Positions 1-12,400 of a stretch of 64,000 bases of DNA are shown one piece after another. The DNA is from Caenorhabditis remanei. Its lineage: Eukaryota > Nematoda > Chromadorea > Rhabditida > Rhabditidae. The translations under genes were made by a program, and so were the position numbers. Every line of letters begins with the position of its first letter. The stretch's first letter is position 1. Under the pieces are notes generated by a model. That model did no database searches. It saw only the letters and a program-made list of their open reading frames with translations, and had not been told where the DNA came from. The stretch spans positions 9,176,001 through 9,240,000 of the forward strand of contig NC_071328.1 in NCBI RefSeq assembly GCF_010183535.1, in the 5' to 3' direction.

Positions 1-376
1 AAAGTTTTTTTGTATTACTAGGACTACAAGAAGGCGTTCGATAAACGTTTACTAGGATTAAGGGGTCTACCCCAATATCAAGGACTACTACAAGTATCTC
101 AAAACCATTTTTGACTGATTCAGAAAAAAGTAACTTAGAATTTATAGAAGATTTTACAAATGTTGCAACTCCACCACCTCTACCATCGGAACGGTCCGAT
201 CTATATAAAGAATATTTTGTGGGACCTAAATTCAAAGAAAAAAGAGAATTAGAAGTATTAATGGAAAGCCAGGTTTCTTGAAAAAATGCAATATCATAAC
301 CGCCACGCTCTAGCAAGAAGTTAACCTCAGCTCTATTCGCAATTATGCTTCTAACATTAGCAGATAGAACTGACAT
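1..376 (-). mobile_element. Non-LTR retrotransposon (LINE) endonuclease-domain fragment, open at left edge
   Basis: Reading the minus strand from an ATG at 376 gives an uninterrupted frame to the window edge. It carries the start of an APE-type endonuclease domain: SANVRS near the start, then ERGGYDIAFFQETWLS (the FxETWL motif), then YRSDRSDGRGGGVATFV (the GGGVA motif). These are standard in CR1/Jockey-type LINE ORF2 proteins. The frame stays open upstream of the ATG to about position 520, so the true start may lie in that stretch. The fragment sits inside the first intron of ndua-13. Because the frame is intact here, this may be a fairly young copy. The reverse transcriptase would lie beyond the window. 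A related RT relic is at 12119-12795. Clade assignment is inferred from motif style only. Confidence 0.75.
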
Positions 377-562
377 GAATAAGTTATCAGGATACAATAA
401 AGAATCATTAAGAACAGAGTTAGAAGAAGAAGGGGACAGAGAGTTTAAATCTACTTGAGAAGGGCCGGTCTGTCCCCTAGTTAGTTTCCCAGGTCCATGG
501 GCTCTAGGGAGGGGGGCACATTATTAAGAGATTGAAAAGTAAATATTTTTTAAAGAACTTAC

Positions 563-659
563 GGCTCCAAACGAGTTTCGGGAACGTGCGATGGAAGTTG
601 AAGGCTCGATAGCCTCCCTTTGGAGGCATATCCTGTCGGAATTCTGCTCCCGAGGCCAT
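563..659 (-). CDS. ndua-13: NDUFA13/GRIM-19 complex I subunit, first coding exon only
   Basis: The exon begins at ATG 659 (minus) and ends at a GTAAG donor after position 563 (phase 1). It encodes 32 residues including RQDMPPKGGYRAFNFHRTFP, which matches the conserved N-terminus of NDUFA13/GRIM-19 (QDMPPxGGY followed by a basic stretch). NDUFA13 is an accessory, single-pass subunit of mitochondrial complex I in the inner membrane. The remaining exons must lie left of the window. The first intron contains a LINE fragment (1-376). The gene diverges from the coiled-coil gene at 956, with under 300 bp of shared promoter. The symbol follows the C. elegans orthologue; the rest of the protein could not be checked. 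Confidence 0.82.
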
Positions 660-955
660 GTTACCTGTAATATTTCATTTTTATAAAGGAACCGATTTAA
701 TTTATTTTGACTAAAATCCAGCTAAAATGTTGAAGTATAAAAAGTCGGGCAAGTTTTGCGGCACGAAGAATGGGGCGGAGTCTTTTCTGCAAGGTCATCG
801 CACACTTTTCACGGGGGTTTTTCTTTGGCGCGTTTTCTGATATATGAAGAGATTTCACCTCATTTTTGAATAGGTTCCTTTCTTTACAGTCTGTTCATTA
901 TCACTAATTTTTTTTTCAAAATTCCTCTGATAAAATCTCATGTTTCAGTAGTAAA
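660..955. promoter_or_regulatory. Divergent intergenic promoter region, ndua-13 / coiled-coil gene
   Basis: This 296 bp gap separates two start codons pointing away from each other, so it must hold both promoters. A TTTCAG at 943-948 just before the ATG at 956 looks like a spliced-leader acceptor for the plus-strand gene. A GC-richer patch lies at about 740-835. No specific factor site was recognised. Confidence 0.5.
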
Positions 956-1612
956 ATGAATCCAGAAGAAAACCAAAAAGCTCTCGAGCAATACACTCAG
1001 GAAATTTCGACAGAAGCTCTCAAAGATGCCAAACACTTCCTGGAAAACAGTCTACCAGCTGGACAAGGTGTACAAAAAGATATTTTGTTAGCGGAAGTAT
1101 TATCTGAAGAACAGCAAATCGAGAAAAACCGCAAAACAATTGAAAGTTCGATAAAAGAACATGACGATCTAAGTACTAGTGAGTTACGGTTTATATAAAT
1201 GACTCACCAAAATTTATTCTTAAGATCTTCCCGAGGAGGAGCTCAAGACATTGGAACAATTGCAATTTGAACGCGATGAGCTTCAAAAGAAACGTCAAGA
1301 AGAAAACACAGTTATTGCAGAGGTAAGTGTCAGAAGGAATTGAAGAACTCATTCAAACAAACTTATATCTGTTTCGGAACAAATCTGAAGGTCACTACAT
1401 GAATAATCTATTCCCATTCTAGTAGTTCGAGTTTTCTGGAATTCAATCATGGCAACATCGAAATTTCATGTACAATTCTTTCTCAGTTTCAGAGTTACAA
1501 ATCAATTGAAGATATTATTCGCATGAAGAGGGAAACCGATGAGATGCGTGAAAGGTACATGAAAAAGAAGGTGGAATTGGACGAAATTATCAAGAAAAAG
1601 AAGGTTATCTGA
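956..1612 (+). CDS. Small coiled-coil protein, 146 aa, three exons
   Basis: Exons 956-1178, 1225-1322 and 1493-1612 join in phase (1, then 0) to a 146-residue, highly charged protein ending KKKKVI. Donors are GTGAGT and GTAAGT; acceptors are TTAAG and TTTCAG. Residues from about 45 to the end are rich in E, K, Q, R with hydrophobic spacing typical of a long coiled coil; no membrane segment or signal peptide is seen. The size and pattern would fit a structural subunit (kinetochore, cytoskeletal or trafficking), but I do not recognise the family. A likely spliced-leader acceptor ends at 948. The next plus-strand gene starts 396 bp downstream, so the two could form an operon. Confidence 0.75.
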
Positions 1613-2008
1613 AGCTTCTGTCATTCAACTAATCGTGATGATTTTAAATATCTGAAATTTCCCTTAGAATCGATCTTCTTATTGACTTTCCAATACTTGT
1701 GTCCTATGTTCTCCGTGCTTCGCATATTTTTTGTCCCAACTTCTCTGTATAAAGACACATATCTTTTCTTAGTGTTTGTAGCCGAAACGGAAGTTTTATT
1801 TTGAAAAGTACGACAATATAGAGGAAGACGGTACAGAGACGCAGAAATCATCACTTTTTGTTTGCGAACACGAAAAGCAAAGTGACCACCAACGGACACT
1901 TTCCGAGCGAAATATCTCTCCGAGGAGGAGCTCACTTAGCTTAAGTCTCCGAGCATTTGACCATCATACTGTTTTCATTCTACTTCTCAATTTTCATTTG
2001 TTTTTAAA

Positions 2009-5000
2009 ATGCTTCCAAGGACAGGTTCTTTCGATGGAATTCCAAAAAACTTCAGGGCAAGCCTGAGAAGTGAGTTTCCCCAGCAATAGAATTCATAAAT
2101 AAAATTTTCTGAAAATTAACTCGAGTTTTCACTTGAATCCATTTTAGTTCCAAACATCAATCCTCGTAGAAAACTTCTTGATTGCGAGAAGATTCAGTAA
2201 ACATTCACATTTCATCTTTTCCTTCTTGAATATTGTAAACACAGCGTTTCTGTTGGACACATCATTCTGTTTCTCAAAGCTTTTTCGTAAACTTTTTCAT
2301 GGTTTCGGCTTGTTGAAAAAAGATTTTTGCATGGAAATGTTATGAAAATCTTTGGAACTCATAGAAAAAAGGGTTTCCCACAATCAGAATTAATAAAAGT
2401 TCAAAAACATTTTCAGAAACACACAGTGAAGAAGGCTCTGATATATTTGATTACATGGATGAAGGAATTTCTAGAAGGTAAGATTTTTCATTAAAAATAT
2501 TTCATTTCCAAATCTCTGCTATCCTAGCCGTTTCGTGCCTTTCCTAGACTAATTCCCCCACTTTTTCCTTCCTTTTTCTTTAACAATTTATGTTTCTTAT
2601 CCCTTCTAATCCACCCATTTCCTCCAGAAAATAAATTATTTTCCTATTTGTTTGTTCGTATTTTCTCAAAAATATCACCATAGTTACACACATGAAAGTC
2701 CCGTATTCAGTTTGTTTGCTTTTTATTTTCTTTCTTGAATTTTGCTTTATACTTTTTTCTTGGTTTTCTAATGCTTGAGAGAATTTTCAAATTTAAGATT
2801 TATAGTTTCGGATTAAAAAAAATTCTATTCTAACTACTATTCCTCCTAAGTATTCCATCTAGTACTTTGATATTTCGAAACAGAAAGTCTCATCGAATAT
2901 TTCGAAATCATTTGGAGTGACTTATGCAAAAATAACTTTCAAAGATGGGTCAATGTGAAAAAAGGAAAGAGGATTATGATGATGACTACATCACGTTTTT
3001 CTCTTTTTTTTCTATATTGGTGAACTGTTTATTTGATCTTCAAAGTGTCAAAAGTCATAGAACATAAACAAAAAAAAAACTAAGATTTCTGATTCGAAGT
3101 TACTCTTTTTTTGGTTCATTGAAACTTAATGCTCTTCTCGAACTCTTTTGTATTCCCCTGTAAGTTCAGACTATACGGAGAACAAGTTAAATTGAATCTA
3201 AACGCCTCAATTTTTTAACTGATTTCTTAAAGTAATTTTTAAATTTTTCCTTTGACCTTCTTTCCGAGTGTTGTAGTTCAACTCTCCTTTACCAAGCACC
3301 TTACTAAAATTAGTAGTTGAAGAGGACGTTTCTGTTCATTTTGATAGTAATCACAAACAAAAATCTTCAAAATGTTGCAAAATATTTGCATAGTGATGTC
3401 TACGTTCCTGCCTTCTAACCAAACTAACAACTATGATTCATCCCGTTTTCTCTTCTAAAAATATTTTTTAAAAGGTGTGAAATCCTAGTTTCAAGGAATT
3501 GAATATCAGTTAATTCTAATGCGATTCGGGAGAATTCTGGTATGAGAATCCATGATGACACTCCGAACGTTTTAAAAAAAACTTCAAGTTGAACCTAATC
3601 CTCTCCGTTGTTTACTTGAATTTCAGCACTTCTCAATACTCTGGAATCCTCTCAATTGCACCACCATCCGCCAAACAATCTGGAGATTTCAGTCATCTTC
3701 CAACAAACTTTGTGACTCCAAAAAATGAAGATCCGTTGAGGAGAAAACTTGTGGGTTTTCTCAAAAATACAATCAAGTGAGTCAAAATTTTTTGAGGGAG
3801 TTGGAATTGGAATTGAATAAAAAATAGTGTGGGATAGGGAGGAGTCGTCAGACTTTTCGGAAATCGTTGGGCGGAAATGGGTTTATTGCTGGATAAGAGT
3901 CGGTAGCTAGCCGGATTCTGAGAATAGACGTTCCTAAACTCATTCGAAATGACTGGAGTGAAACCTTTTATTTTAGTGATTCGAATAATGATTAATTTTT
4001 TGTAGAAATGATCGTAGAGTTATTCAGAAATCATCTTATCTTTTTTTTTCAAATTTGACTCCATCATTTTCCGTTTGATCTCATTCGTCATCCCAATTCA
4101 ACACCAAAATGGCTCATATTTCCTGTAAACAGACATCTGAAAATAAGCGAATCTGAAAAACTTCTGCATTAATTTCAGTCAATTTTTCCGGCAGCACCAT
4201 AAGTCTTATATTTCCGTTTTTATTTTCCAATTCCTCTTGATATATTTATTAACCTGTTCCTACGTTCGACAAAATGCAATTCGTGAAGAATTTCAGTTTC
4301 AGTTCCAGGTAACTGTAGAATAAAAGAAGAAAAAACCGTGGGTTCTAAAATTAAAATTCAATCGGTTTGTTCATGCGAAAAAAGAAAAAATTCGATTCAA
4401 ACTAATTTGATAGCAACTCGTTTACTTTCTTTCACTCGAAAATTCCAATTTATCTGTTGTTGAGATTGAATAGTATCTTGTGAAATCGTTTGTTCTGAAC
4501 TTTAATTTACTTTTTTTCTAAATTGATCATCTTTTAGATTCTAGTACTTTTGCAAATAGTTCAGTGTTTCTAACGGGAGGATGTGGGTTTTACTCCTGGA
4601 TCTGATGAATAGATACCTTTTTAAAGATTGGAAAAGTGTATTGTCTTCACACTTGTCAGTTTTCTTTTTTTTTTTGTATTTTTCTGAATAATCATTTTAC
4701 TGAAAAAACACAATTTTTTTTTCTTATCCCTGCTCTATAATTTAGAAGTCAGTTTTCAAGTATTTCTGAGTTTTTTCGGGAAAGAAAACATTCAGAGAGA
4801 AATAACCGAAAACTCGATAAATCAAAATGAATATTATCCCAAGAGACGCGAATACCATAAGATGATTAATGAACTTCTCTTCAGCTTGGCTCTTTTTAGA
4901 AAATGTTTACTTTTCCTATATTTCTTAGATAGTTCAGTTATAGTGTCCATTCATTATTCATTTTTTGAATAAAAAATTAAATTCCATTTAGAAACAAAAA

Positions 5001-8000
5001 ATTCAATGCTGATTCATCAAATGTTCTTTTTTTTAACCATTTTGCGGTAGACAGGCAAGGCGACTTCAGACCAACTGTTTGAAAGTCGATTTCAGACCAA
5101 GAATCTGACCGCTTCTCTATTATTACTACAAGTTTATGTTGATCTCAGCACTAAAAGCAAACCGTACAAATACAGAATTCTCGTTTTTTTCTCACTTCCT
5201 CCCAAATTTCTTTCTTCTTTTTCTCTCTTCAATTCACTCCGAAAAACCAGTTTCCATTTTGAAATCTTCTCCTCCTTCTTCTGTAGTGGACTGCGTCTCT
5301 TCTGATCCATACAGTATCTCTTGTTCGATTTCTCCCAGGCCAAACAGACAACCAACGCATCCATTTTCGTCATATTTCTTCTTCTTCTTTTTCTATTCCC
5401 CTACTATGTTTTCTGTTTATTGGACCCTTTTGGATTAGGCGTCAAAAAGAGAAAAAGTTGGAAAACAGACTCACTTGGGAACTGAATGCTGGTAACTGGA
5501 TATTATTTTTGGCTATGTGTTTGTGTGTCAAGTGACTGACTCTTCTCTAACTATTCTCAACTAGAGAAGAAACAAAAAGGTCAGATTTCTACTATTTCCT
5601 TTTTTTTCAAATGTTAATTGGATATATAATATATATAATTACTTCCAAGTTATTGAACAAAAATATTCGGATAATTGACAATGCCTGAAAATTTAATCTA
5701 GTTAATCAGAGAACATCAGAAGTTTTGCTAAATTAATGGAGACTCGTTTAATTTCAAACTAGATCAGTCTTGGAGTCGAAAATCGGAAATTATAGTCTTC
5801 TGAATACAAAAATTTTGTATGTTTATCGTGCGTCAATCGACATGAAAATTGAAGTTTTCTGACCCTTTGTATCGTAGTTTTTGGAATAAGTCGTATTTGG
5901 TCTGTGTATAGAGCAGAGGGACAGCTTCTTCCTCATTGAACTGATTGCTTGAACTGGAAGCTTCAATACTGATGTAATTTAATTCACCTTGTCCTTTAAG
6001 TCGTTATCATCTGGAAAGAGTTTCGGCCTTTTATAGAGAATCTACTACGTCTGGCTTGAATCATATCTTCAGCTCATTCTCATTCCTTCTCTCCTTATAC
6101 CCATTTTATTCCAACAGAAGTCATTCAAATTTTTGAAACCATTCCTAGTCTTTCAGTGATCTCTTTTCCCTGTTTTCATTGAAATTTGGACTGTATTCGT
6201 CACCCATTTTTGGACTGATTTGATACAAAAACTTCTGTTCTACTAGTGAAACAAAGAGTGATTTATTTGTTCTGACAACTTGTTTTCCTAAATGAAATAT
6301 TTACTTTTCGCCTTTTCTTGAACGTTGTAGTTTTTGAAACACTAAAGTCTTTAGTCTAAAGTATCCATTCTTCTCAAAAATCTCTACAATTTTCCTTTTT
6401 TGTTGGAATTCTCACAACATTTTTGAGTACATAAACATACGTTTCACTTTTTATAATAGTAGTTTATAATAGAACATATCGTGTTGGCTTTGTTTTTCAG
6501 CTGACTTACTATATAATTTTAATTGAAGACCGTTCTATTATAATATTAATTTTGCCTTTGGCTTGCGGTTCTTTAAGCATAATTTCTTGCAAGTAAATAA
6601 TCTTGTCTTGACTTCAAATACTTTCAGAACGTTAGATGTTTCGAGACAGCATTCTTAGTCTCTACGAGATACTTACACAACAGATCTACCATAAGAATCC
6701 AAATATTTTCACTTTGAGTTCTCACCACTAAATTTTGAAATATCTACTCTTTGAATCAAAGAATAAAATGACACTTCAAATAGAAAAAAACAGAGAAGAA
6801 AGGACGTTTTCGCGCCATAAAACCATCAAAAAACTGCGACGAAAAGCGCATAAATATGAGAGGAATCGCTCCGATTTCCTCTTTTCTTTGTATTGATTTC
6901 TCGAGTTTTCCTAAAAAATCTTTTTTTTTCCAGAATAATTCCACTAATGCACAAGGCATCGACTGATAGTGAAAGAGATTTGAATAAAAATCAAAAAGAT
7001 CCATCGAATAATAATCAAGAAGAAAAAGGAGAAGAAGAGAATCCAACTACTGCAAAATCAGCAAGATTTCAAAGTAAGGATTTGAAGAAAAAAGTAGAAA
7101 AAGGGAAAGAAGAAGATCCAAAAATGATGGACTCGGAATCAGCGGTTTATGAAATCGACGAATTGAATTCAACGATTGCTCCGTCGAGTTCTCGGCAGTG
7201 TATTGTTGAAGCAGGTTAGTACCCGCTTGAAACGTGTCGTTTTTGTTCAGTTCGTGTGTGTTGTTGAAGGTTTTCTGTGCACAAAATTCAAATCTAGATC
7301 AGGTTTACTCTTTGAAAAGTATTTTATTTCGAAGATTCTAAAATATATACTAGATCTCTGACCCATCATAAAGAATAAAAAACTATACTTGAATTCTCAA
7401 AACAAAAATCCCGCCTGTTCTTATCAAATATTAGAAACTAGAAACATTAGAAAGAAGAACCACAAATATCCTTTAAAAACTTCTTGAATGTTGAAGACTT
7501 GATACGTTTCAATTCTAATTTTCTGATATGTCAATAGGTCGTTTGACAGAACTTACTTCAACTATTCTTGTCAGTGGGAACAACAAAAATAAATGGAAAA
7601 TTAGGATTGAACAAGTGGGAAGAAACCTCAAAATAAGTCTCTGTCTCATTCTTCTATTCTGTTTTTGTTCAGAATGACCACACAAATTTTAGTTTTTTCG
7701 CCCTTTTTTGTTGCTTCTTGAAAGATTCACGTGGTCTCTTCTCACTACTTCTATTCAAAAGATTTTTGAAAACACCGATCATCAAAATAACAACAATAGT
7801 TTTGTGATAAATGAGCGGTGAAAAAGGTGAGAATTTGCCAATTACTTCATTTCTTGACCTTTGTTTCTATTGTCGAGGTAGCTTGTTTTATCTCTTGTAC
7901 TACTGTAGACTTCATATTTTCAACTCTTAAATCTATTCACCTTGACTCTCATAGTCAGACTCAAATAATAAGAGAAACCTCACAACACGATATCTATGAC

Positions 8001-8466
8001 ATCAATATTAGATCAGACGATATAGATGGTGAAATGATTTTGAAAAATTGAATTAAATATTCGAAAAAAAGTTTATCGGAAGCTAAATTTAACATTCTGA
8101 CGATATTTTCAAGAGTAACATAATTATTTTTTTCAAAAAAGCTTCCAAAATGAAACCCATCTAATATATAATTTCATTTCAGATCTCGAATGTGCGGTGA
8201 CCATCAAAAAGCCAAAGAAGAAGCCACTTCAACGTACGGAGTTCCATCCACGTCCTCCATTTTCATGTGTTCCAATTTATACTGCAATTCTTCTCGGATT
8301 ATTGATTGTTTTGATTGTTGGAGCAGTCACAACAATCATCGATATGAGACCTGCATTCATTTATGGAGATGCCGATAATTCTACTCATTTGGAGCTTAAT
8401 AAGACGTTAACTTCAATTGTTGAACCACCCCCACCTATCTCTCTATCCACTTTAAAACCACAGTAA
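2009..8466 (+). CDS. Predicted single-pass type II membrane protein, 278 aa, five exons
   Basis: Exons 2009-2069, 2417-2477, 3627-3776, 6934-7214 and 8183-8466 join without a phase clash (1, 2, 2, 1) into a 278-residue protein. Residues 1-185 are hydrophilic and mostly disordered, with a Lys/Glu-rich stretch around 110-165 and a basic PKKKP just before a strongly hydrophobic segment at about 216-237 (IYTAILLGLLIVLIVG). The short C-terminal tail has two N-glycosylation sequons (NST, NKT) and a Pro-rich end. Positive charges before the segment and sequons after it suggest cytosolic N-terminus and lumenal C-terminus. No homologue recognised; probably nematode-specific. Intron 4 is 3157 bp, unusually long for this compact region. 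The weakest point is whether the first three exons belong to the same gene as the last two. Confidence 0.68.
3777..6933 (+). other. Long intron of the type II membrane protein gene
   Basis: This is the fourth intron, bounded by GTGAGT and TTTTTCCAG. Pyrimidine-rich blocks lie around 5180-5400. No conserved reading frame, tRNA or clear transposon was seen. Length alone makes it a candidate for enhancers or an unrecognised nested transcript. Confidence 0.45.
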
Positions 8467-9452
8467 TATGCAAATTAATTTCTCCCTTTTTTTCTGTACA
8501 TACGATGTAGGTCCACTTTGTTGCGAATTGAATTACCGGTGATTTTTTATGATGGTTTTTTGAAGTTTTGAATAAATTTAAACTACGAACATATCGAATT
8601 AAAAATAATTTACAGGGATTGTGTTTTGTGGCCTAATTATTCGGAGCTCTGACATACTTGAAATTACTTGAGACATAATCTGAGATCACTACTAAAGAAT
8701 ATAACTGGTGCTTGTGAAAATGTTTGTTTTGGTGTCAATATGAATCTCATTCATAATCTGATTGATCTATCGTAGTCCTTGATCTTTGCCAAAGATTCCA
8801 ATGACTTCCAGATGACTTCTTCTGCTTCTGCTTCTTCTCATAATTAACAAAGATCGTTTGTTTTGAAATGACCAATACGTAACTTTCAAATGTTCTTCTT
8901 TATCCCTCTCTCAATCTCTTTTTCTGGTCATTTTTCCCTTTTCCACTATAAAATCCGATAAGAAAAAGCATGTTTTCCTTTCTCCTCATGTGAGAAGCAA
9001 AGAAATGTTGAAACAATGTAACATTCATTCAATTAGAATTCAATGATCAAAAAGCTTTCGAATATGACGATCTCCAAAGAAAAAAGAATCAAATGGGTTG
9101 GGCAATCAGTTCAAAAGATCACAAGCAATCGAAGAATCTAGTTTGAATCCGAAAAGATATGTGATAAAATGGCAATCCGCGGGTATACTGTACCATTGAT
9201 AACTGAGGAATAATATCATATGGATCAGAATATTGGAAAGGCGCATCGAATGATACGGAAAACTTGAATCGAAAAATAAAGAATCATATATCGGCAACAT
9301 CCACAATTCCATATTTTTCAAAACTTGTTTTAAAACGTTTAAAAAACTTTTTATTGATAAAAAATTCGAAAAAAGAAAGAATTTGTCACTCAGAATACAT
9401 TGAACCCGTACAGTAGAAGAGACCGGATTCTCATGAAATTATACAAAAACGA
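8467..9452. other. Convergent 3' intergenic region without genes
   Basis: The region lies between the stop of the plus-strand membrane protein gene (8466) and the stop of the minus-strand Ser/Pro-rich gene (9453). AATAAA-like signals occur near 8571 on the plus strand. Nothing else supported. Confidence 0.4.
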
Positions 9453-12400
9453 TTAGAAAGTTCCAGCAATATTATTGATGTGTTCGGCGATGACGTCGTA
9501 GAAAACGTAGATTCCAAGAGCAATCATAACGATGAAAATTGTGATTATCAAAAGAGTTATGACCAGAACTCTGAAAGAATAAGACATGTTTCACTGTGAA
9601 ACAGCATTAATTTGATGAATCATCAAATACGACTATGTTTTCCAAAATATGAAACACATCTCTCCGAGTTATGTGCATTTCTGGTATTAGCTGTAGAAAG
9701 ATTCAGTAAAAAATAACTATATATCCATCTGAAGTGTTCCAGCTAAACACAGTTCGATTTGCAAGATTTTACTTCTTTAGGTATCAGATGATATTTAATT
9801 TTAGTGAATCTATCTTTCAGTTTCAACTATGGTAACTTCAATTGAAAACTGAACCACTCGATCATTGATCAAACAGATCTAGTGGATGATGTTCTAGAAA
9901 TTCGACATAAATGAGGGTGAGAATAGCCAAAATTAACAGTCGGAAAACATTCCAGCTCAAAATTAGCGTATTCCCAGCCGTAAACTTGATAACTTTAACA
10001 TTCGTCGCAAAATCAGAATGAAGTTTTCATTCATACCATTTAACTCACGACTACAGTAATATCATTTCTATCTATCTTGCCATATCAACTGATTTCCCAG
10101 CGCAATGAACGATTCGAAATCAACTTCAGATCAACCAAATCATCAAACCAATGATTTGATATTACACAATTTCTGATATTATGTAAACGAAAGAAATGAA
10201 AGATCCACATCGTTTTTCCACCAATTCAGATGACGTTGAAAAGAAGTTTCTGGTCATTCGAAGCATCTGTTTTCTTGATCGAAAAGAAGCCAATGACTAC
10301 ATGATTTCGTAGTCAGATGCTTTTTCAAGTGGATTTTAAAAGCTTCTTCCTCTCCTTCTTTCAACAGTTTTTTAGAAGATCTCCGTGTTACTAAATGCGT
10401 CAGTTTATGAGGAAAAAGAAGGAGTGAAAAGGGAAATTATTGGAAGCGAAAGTCGTTGGAAAAGAAGAAAAAGTTTGGATTGTAAACAGAAAAGTGTGAA
10501 CAAATAGTATAAATCAGATAACTGCGAAAAAGGGTGTTGTTGTGAACTTTCTCTTTAAATTATGAGAAGAAAAAAGTTAGAAGTATCTGGTTCGAAGGAG
10601 TAATTCGCTTTTACTATGAATCAGAAATGTTGGAAGAAGAAAGGCGTTTGTTACTTTTCAGCCTTTACTTCAAAAACAGATTTCAGATGGAAAGAGCCTT
10701 GATATTTTCTGAAATAAAAATTTTGTCACATGAAACACAATTTTCGAAATGACTCTTTTGGCTGAAAGCCTAAAATACTCCTCATCAACTTTTAAATGCT
10801 AGGGTTTAACGAAATGGGTTTCGTTTCAGATTTTCTCAATTCAAAAAATGAATAGAGCACAACATCCATTCCTTTTTCGGTCTGGGAACATGTCGAAGTT
10901 CTTTCTCAGAACTAGAAGATGACCATATCACTGGAAGATGGTTCTAAATTTGGGATACTTTCCGGGATTTGTAAAAGATGCGTTTTCAGTAACTCTTTTT
11001 CACCATAATTCTCCTACTTTTGGAATACGGATTTCATGATTACCTTCTCGGGCATGCAGGAGTAATTGCATAGTTATCAGGAATATCAAAACGATTAGGA
11101 ATAAGAAGTTTGACCGACCTGTGGGATTGTTCCCTCTCAATTCTTTGCATTTCTTTGTGCGGAAGCGATAAGGGACGCATATCGAAACACCGAGAAATTT
11201 GTGGCATAGGATGGGGGTTCGAAGAACAATTTGATGATGAAACGACTGGTGGATGAGGTGGCGTAGAGAGAAGAACAGGTGGAGAGGAAGAGGAAGAAGA
11301 AGGAATGGGCGGATGATGATGATGGTTTGAAGAAGAAGAAGAAGAAGAGATTATTGGGCGACGTGATGAAGCAGATGATGAAGCGGTTGAGGTTGAGGAT
11401 TCTACCGGTCTGAAAAAATATAAATTATGATCTTTGTGAACTCTCTGTGCTCGCAGTTTCATGTTGCTCTTTCAACTTAAAAATTATCCTAAAGTTTGTT
11501 GGAGATTAATTGAATTGGTGCACATACGGTTTCATTAACCGTAAGTTTGCTTAGACCAGCAATAATCAATTTGTAGCTCGAAAGTCTTAAAATAAACAAT
11601 TTTTGGAGATCGTGGCTATTTCAGTTTCAATAATTATAAACTCAATTAACAATCGATGTTTCGAGGTTTTCATCAGAACTCTTGTAAAATTTGTTCATCG
11701 TTTCTGAAATTGCAACTTTGGAATCAACGGAATCGAAAGAAAAAAGTTTGGATTGTAACGGGAAAAGTGAGAACAAAAAGTTGGCTCTGTTCCAAAATCG
11801 GAGGCCCATAAAAAATCGGAGGCCCATGACAGAATCGGAGGCCCATAAAAAAATAAGAGGCCCGTAGCAGAATCGGAGGCCCATGGCAGAATCGGAGGCC
11901 CATGGTAGATAGAGAATGTCTTCGTTTATAAATGATGAAAAACTCCCTTGTAAGCAGCTGAAGTAGTGCAGAAGTCTGAAAATCATGTTGTAACTACATG
12001 ATGCGTAAAGCTAATTTTTATTTTTTTTTTCATTGGATTGATTTATTTATTTGAAGGATTTTCACCACTTATACAAATAAGAAAAAAAAAGAAGCAGTTA
12101 TAATTTAAAAGTTAGAAGCTGAGTTAGAGTGTTTTTTAGAATGATTAAACGATATTACTTCACATTTTTCAGGCGCAACACCCATTTGCCAGTTGTCACA
12201 CCATACACTTAGTCTAACAAGATCTTTTTTGATGCAGTCGGCGTTAGTAGATAACAGATTTAAGTCATCAGCATAGAGTAAGAAGTTTGATTCGAAAGAG
12301 TCACCAATGTCGTTAATAAAAGGAGAAAAAGGAGAGGTCCAAGAACTGAGCCTTGCGTTACTCCAGAAATTACAGAACGGTCAGATGAGAAAACATTGTT

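Noticed and set aside
1621..1935. 104-codon open frame on the minus strand between two plus-strand genes
   Set aside because: It begins right after a stop with no ATG for the first 29 codons, has no supporting splice acceptor and no recognisable motif.
5134..5438. Opposed frames in the long intron of the type II membrane gene
   Set aside because: Both strands are open because of a pyrimidine-rich block; no motif and no splice context.
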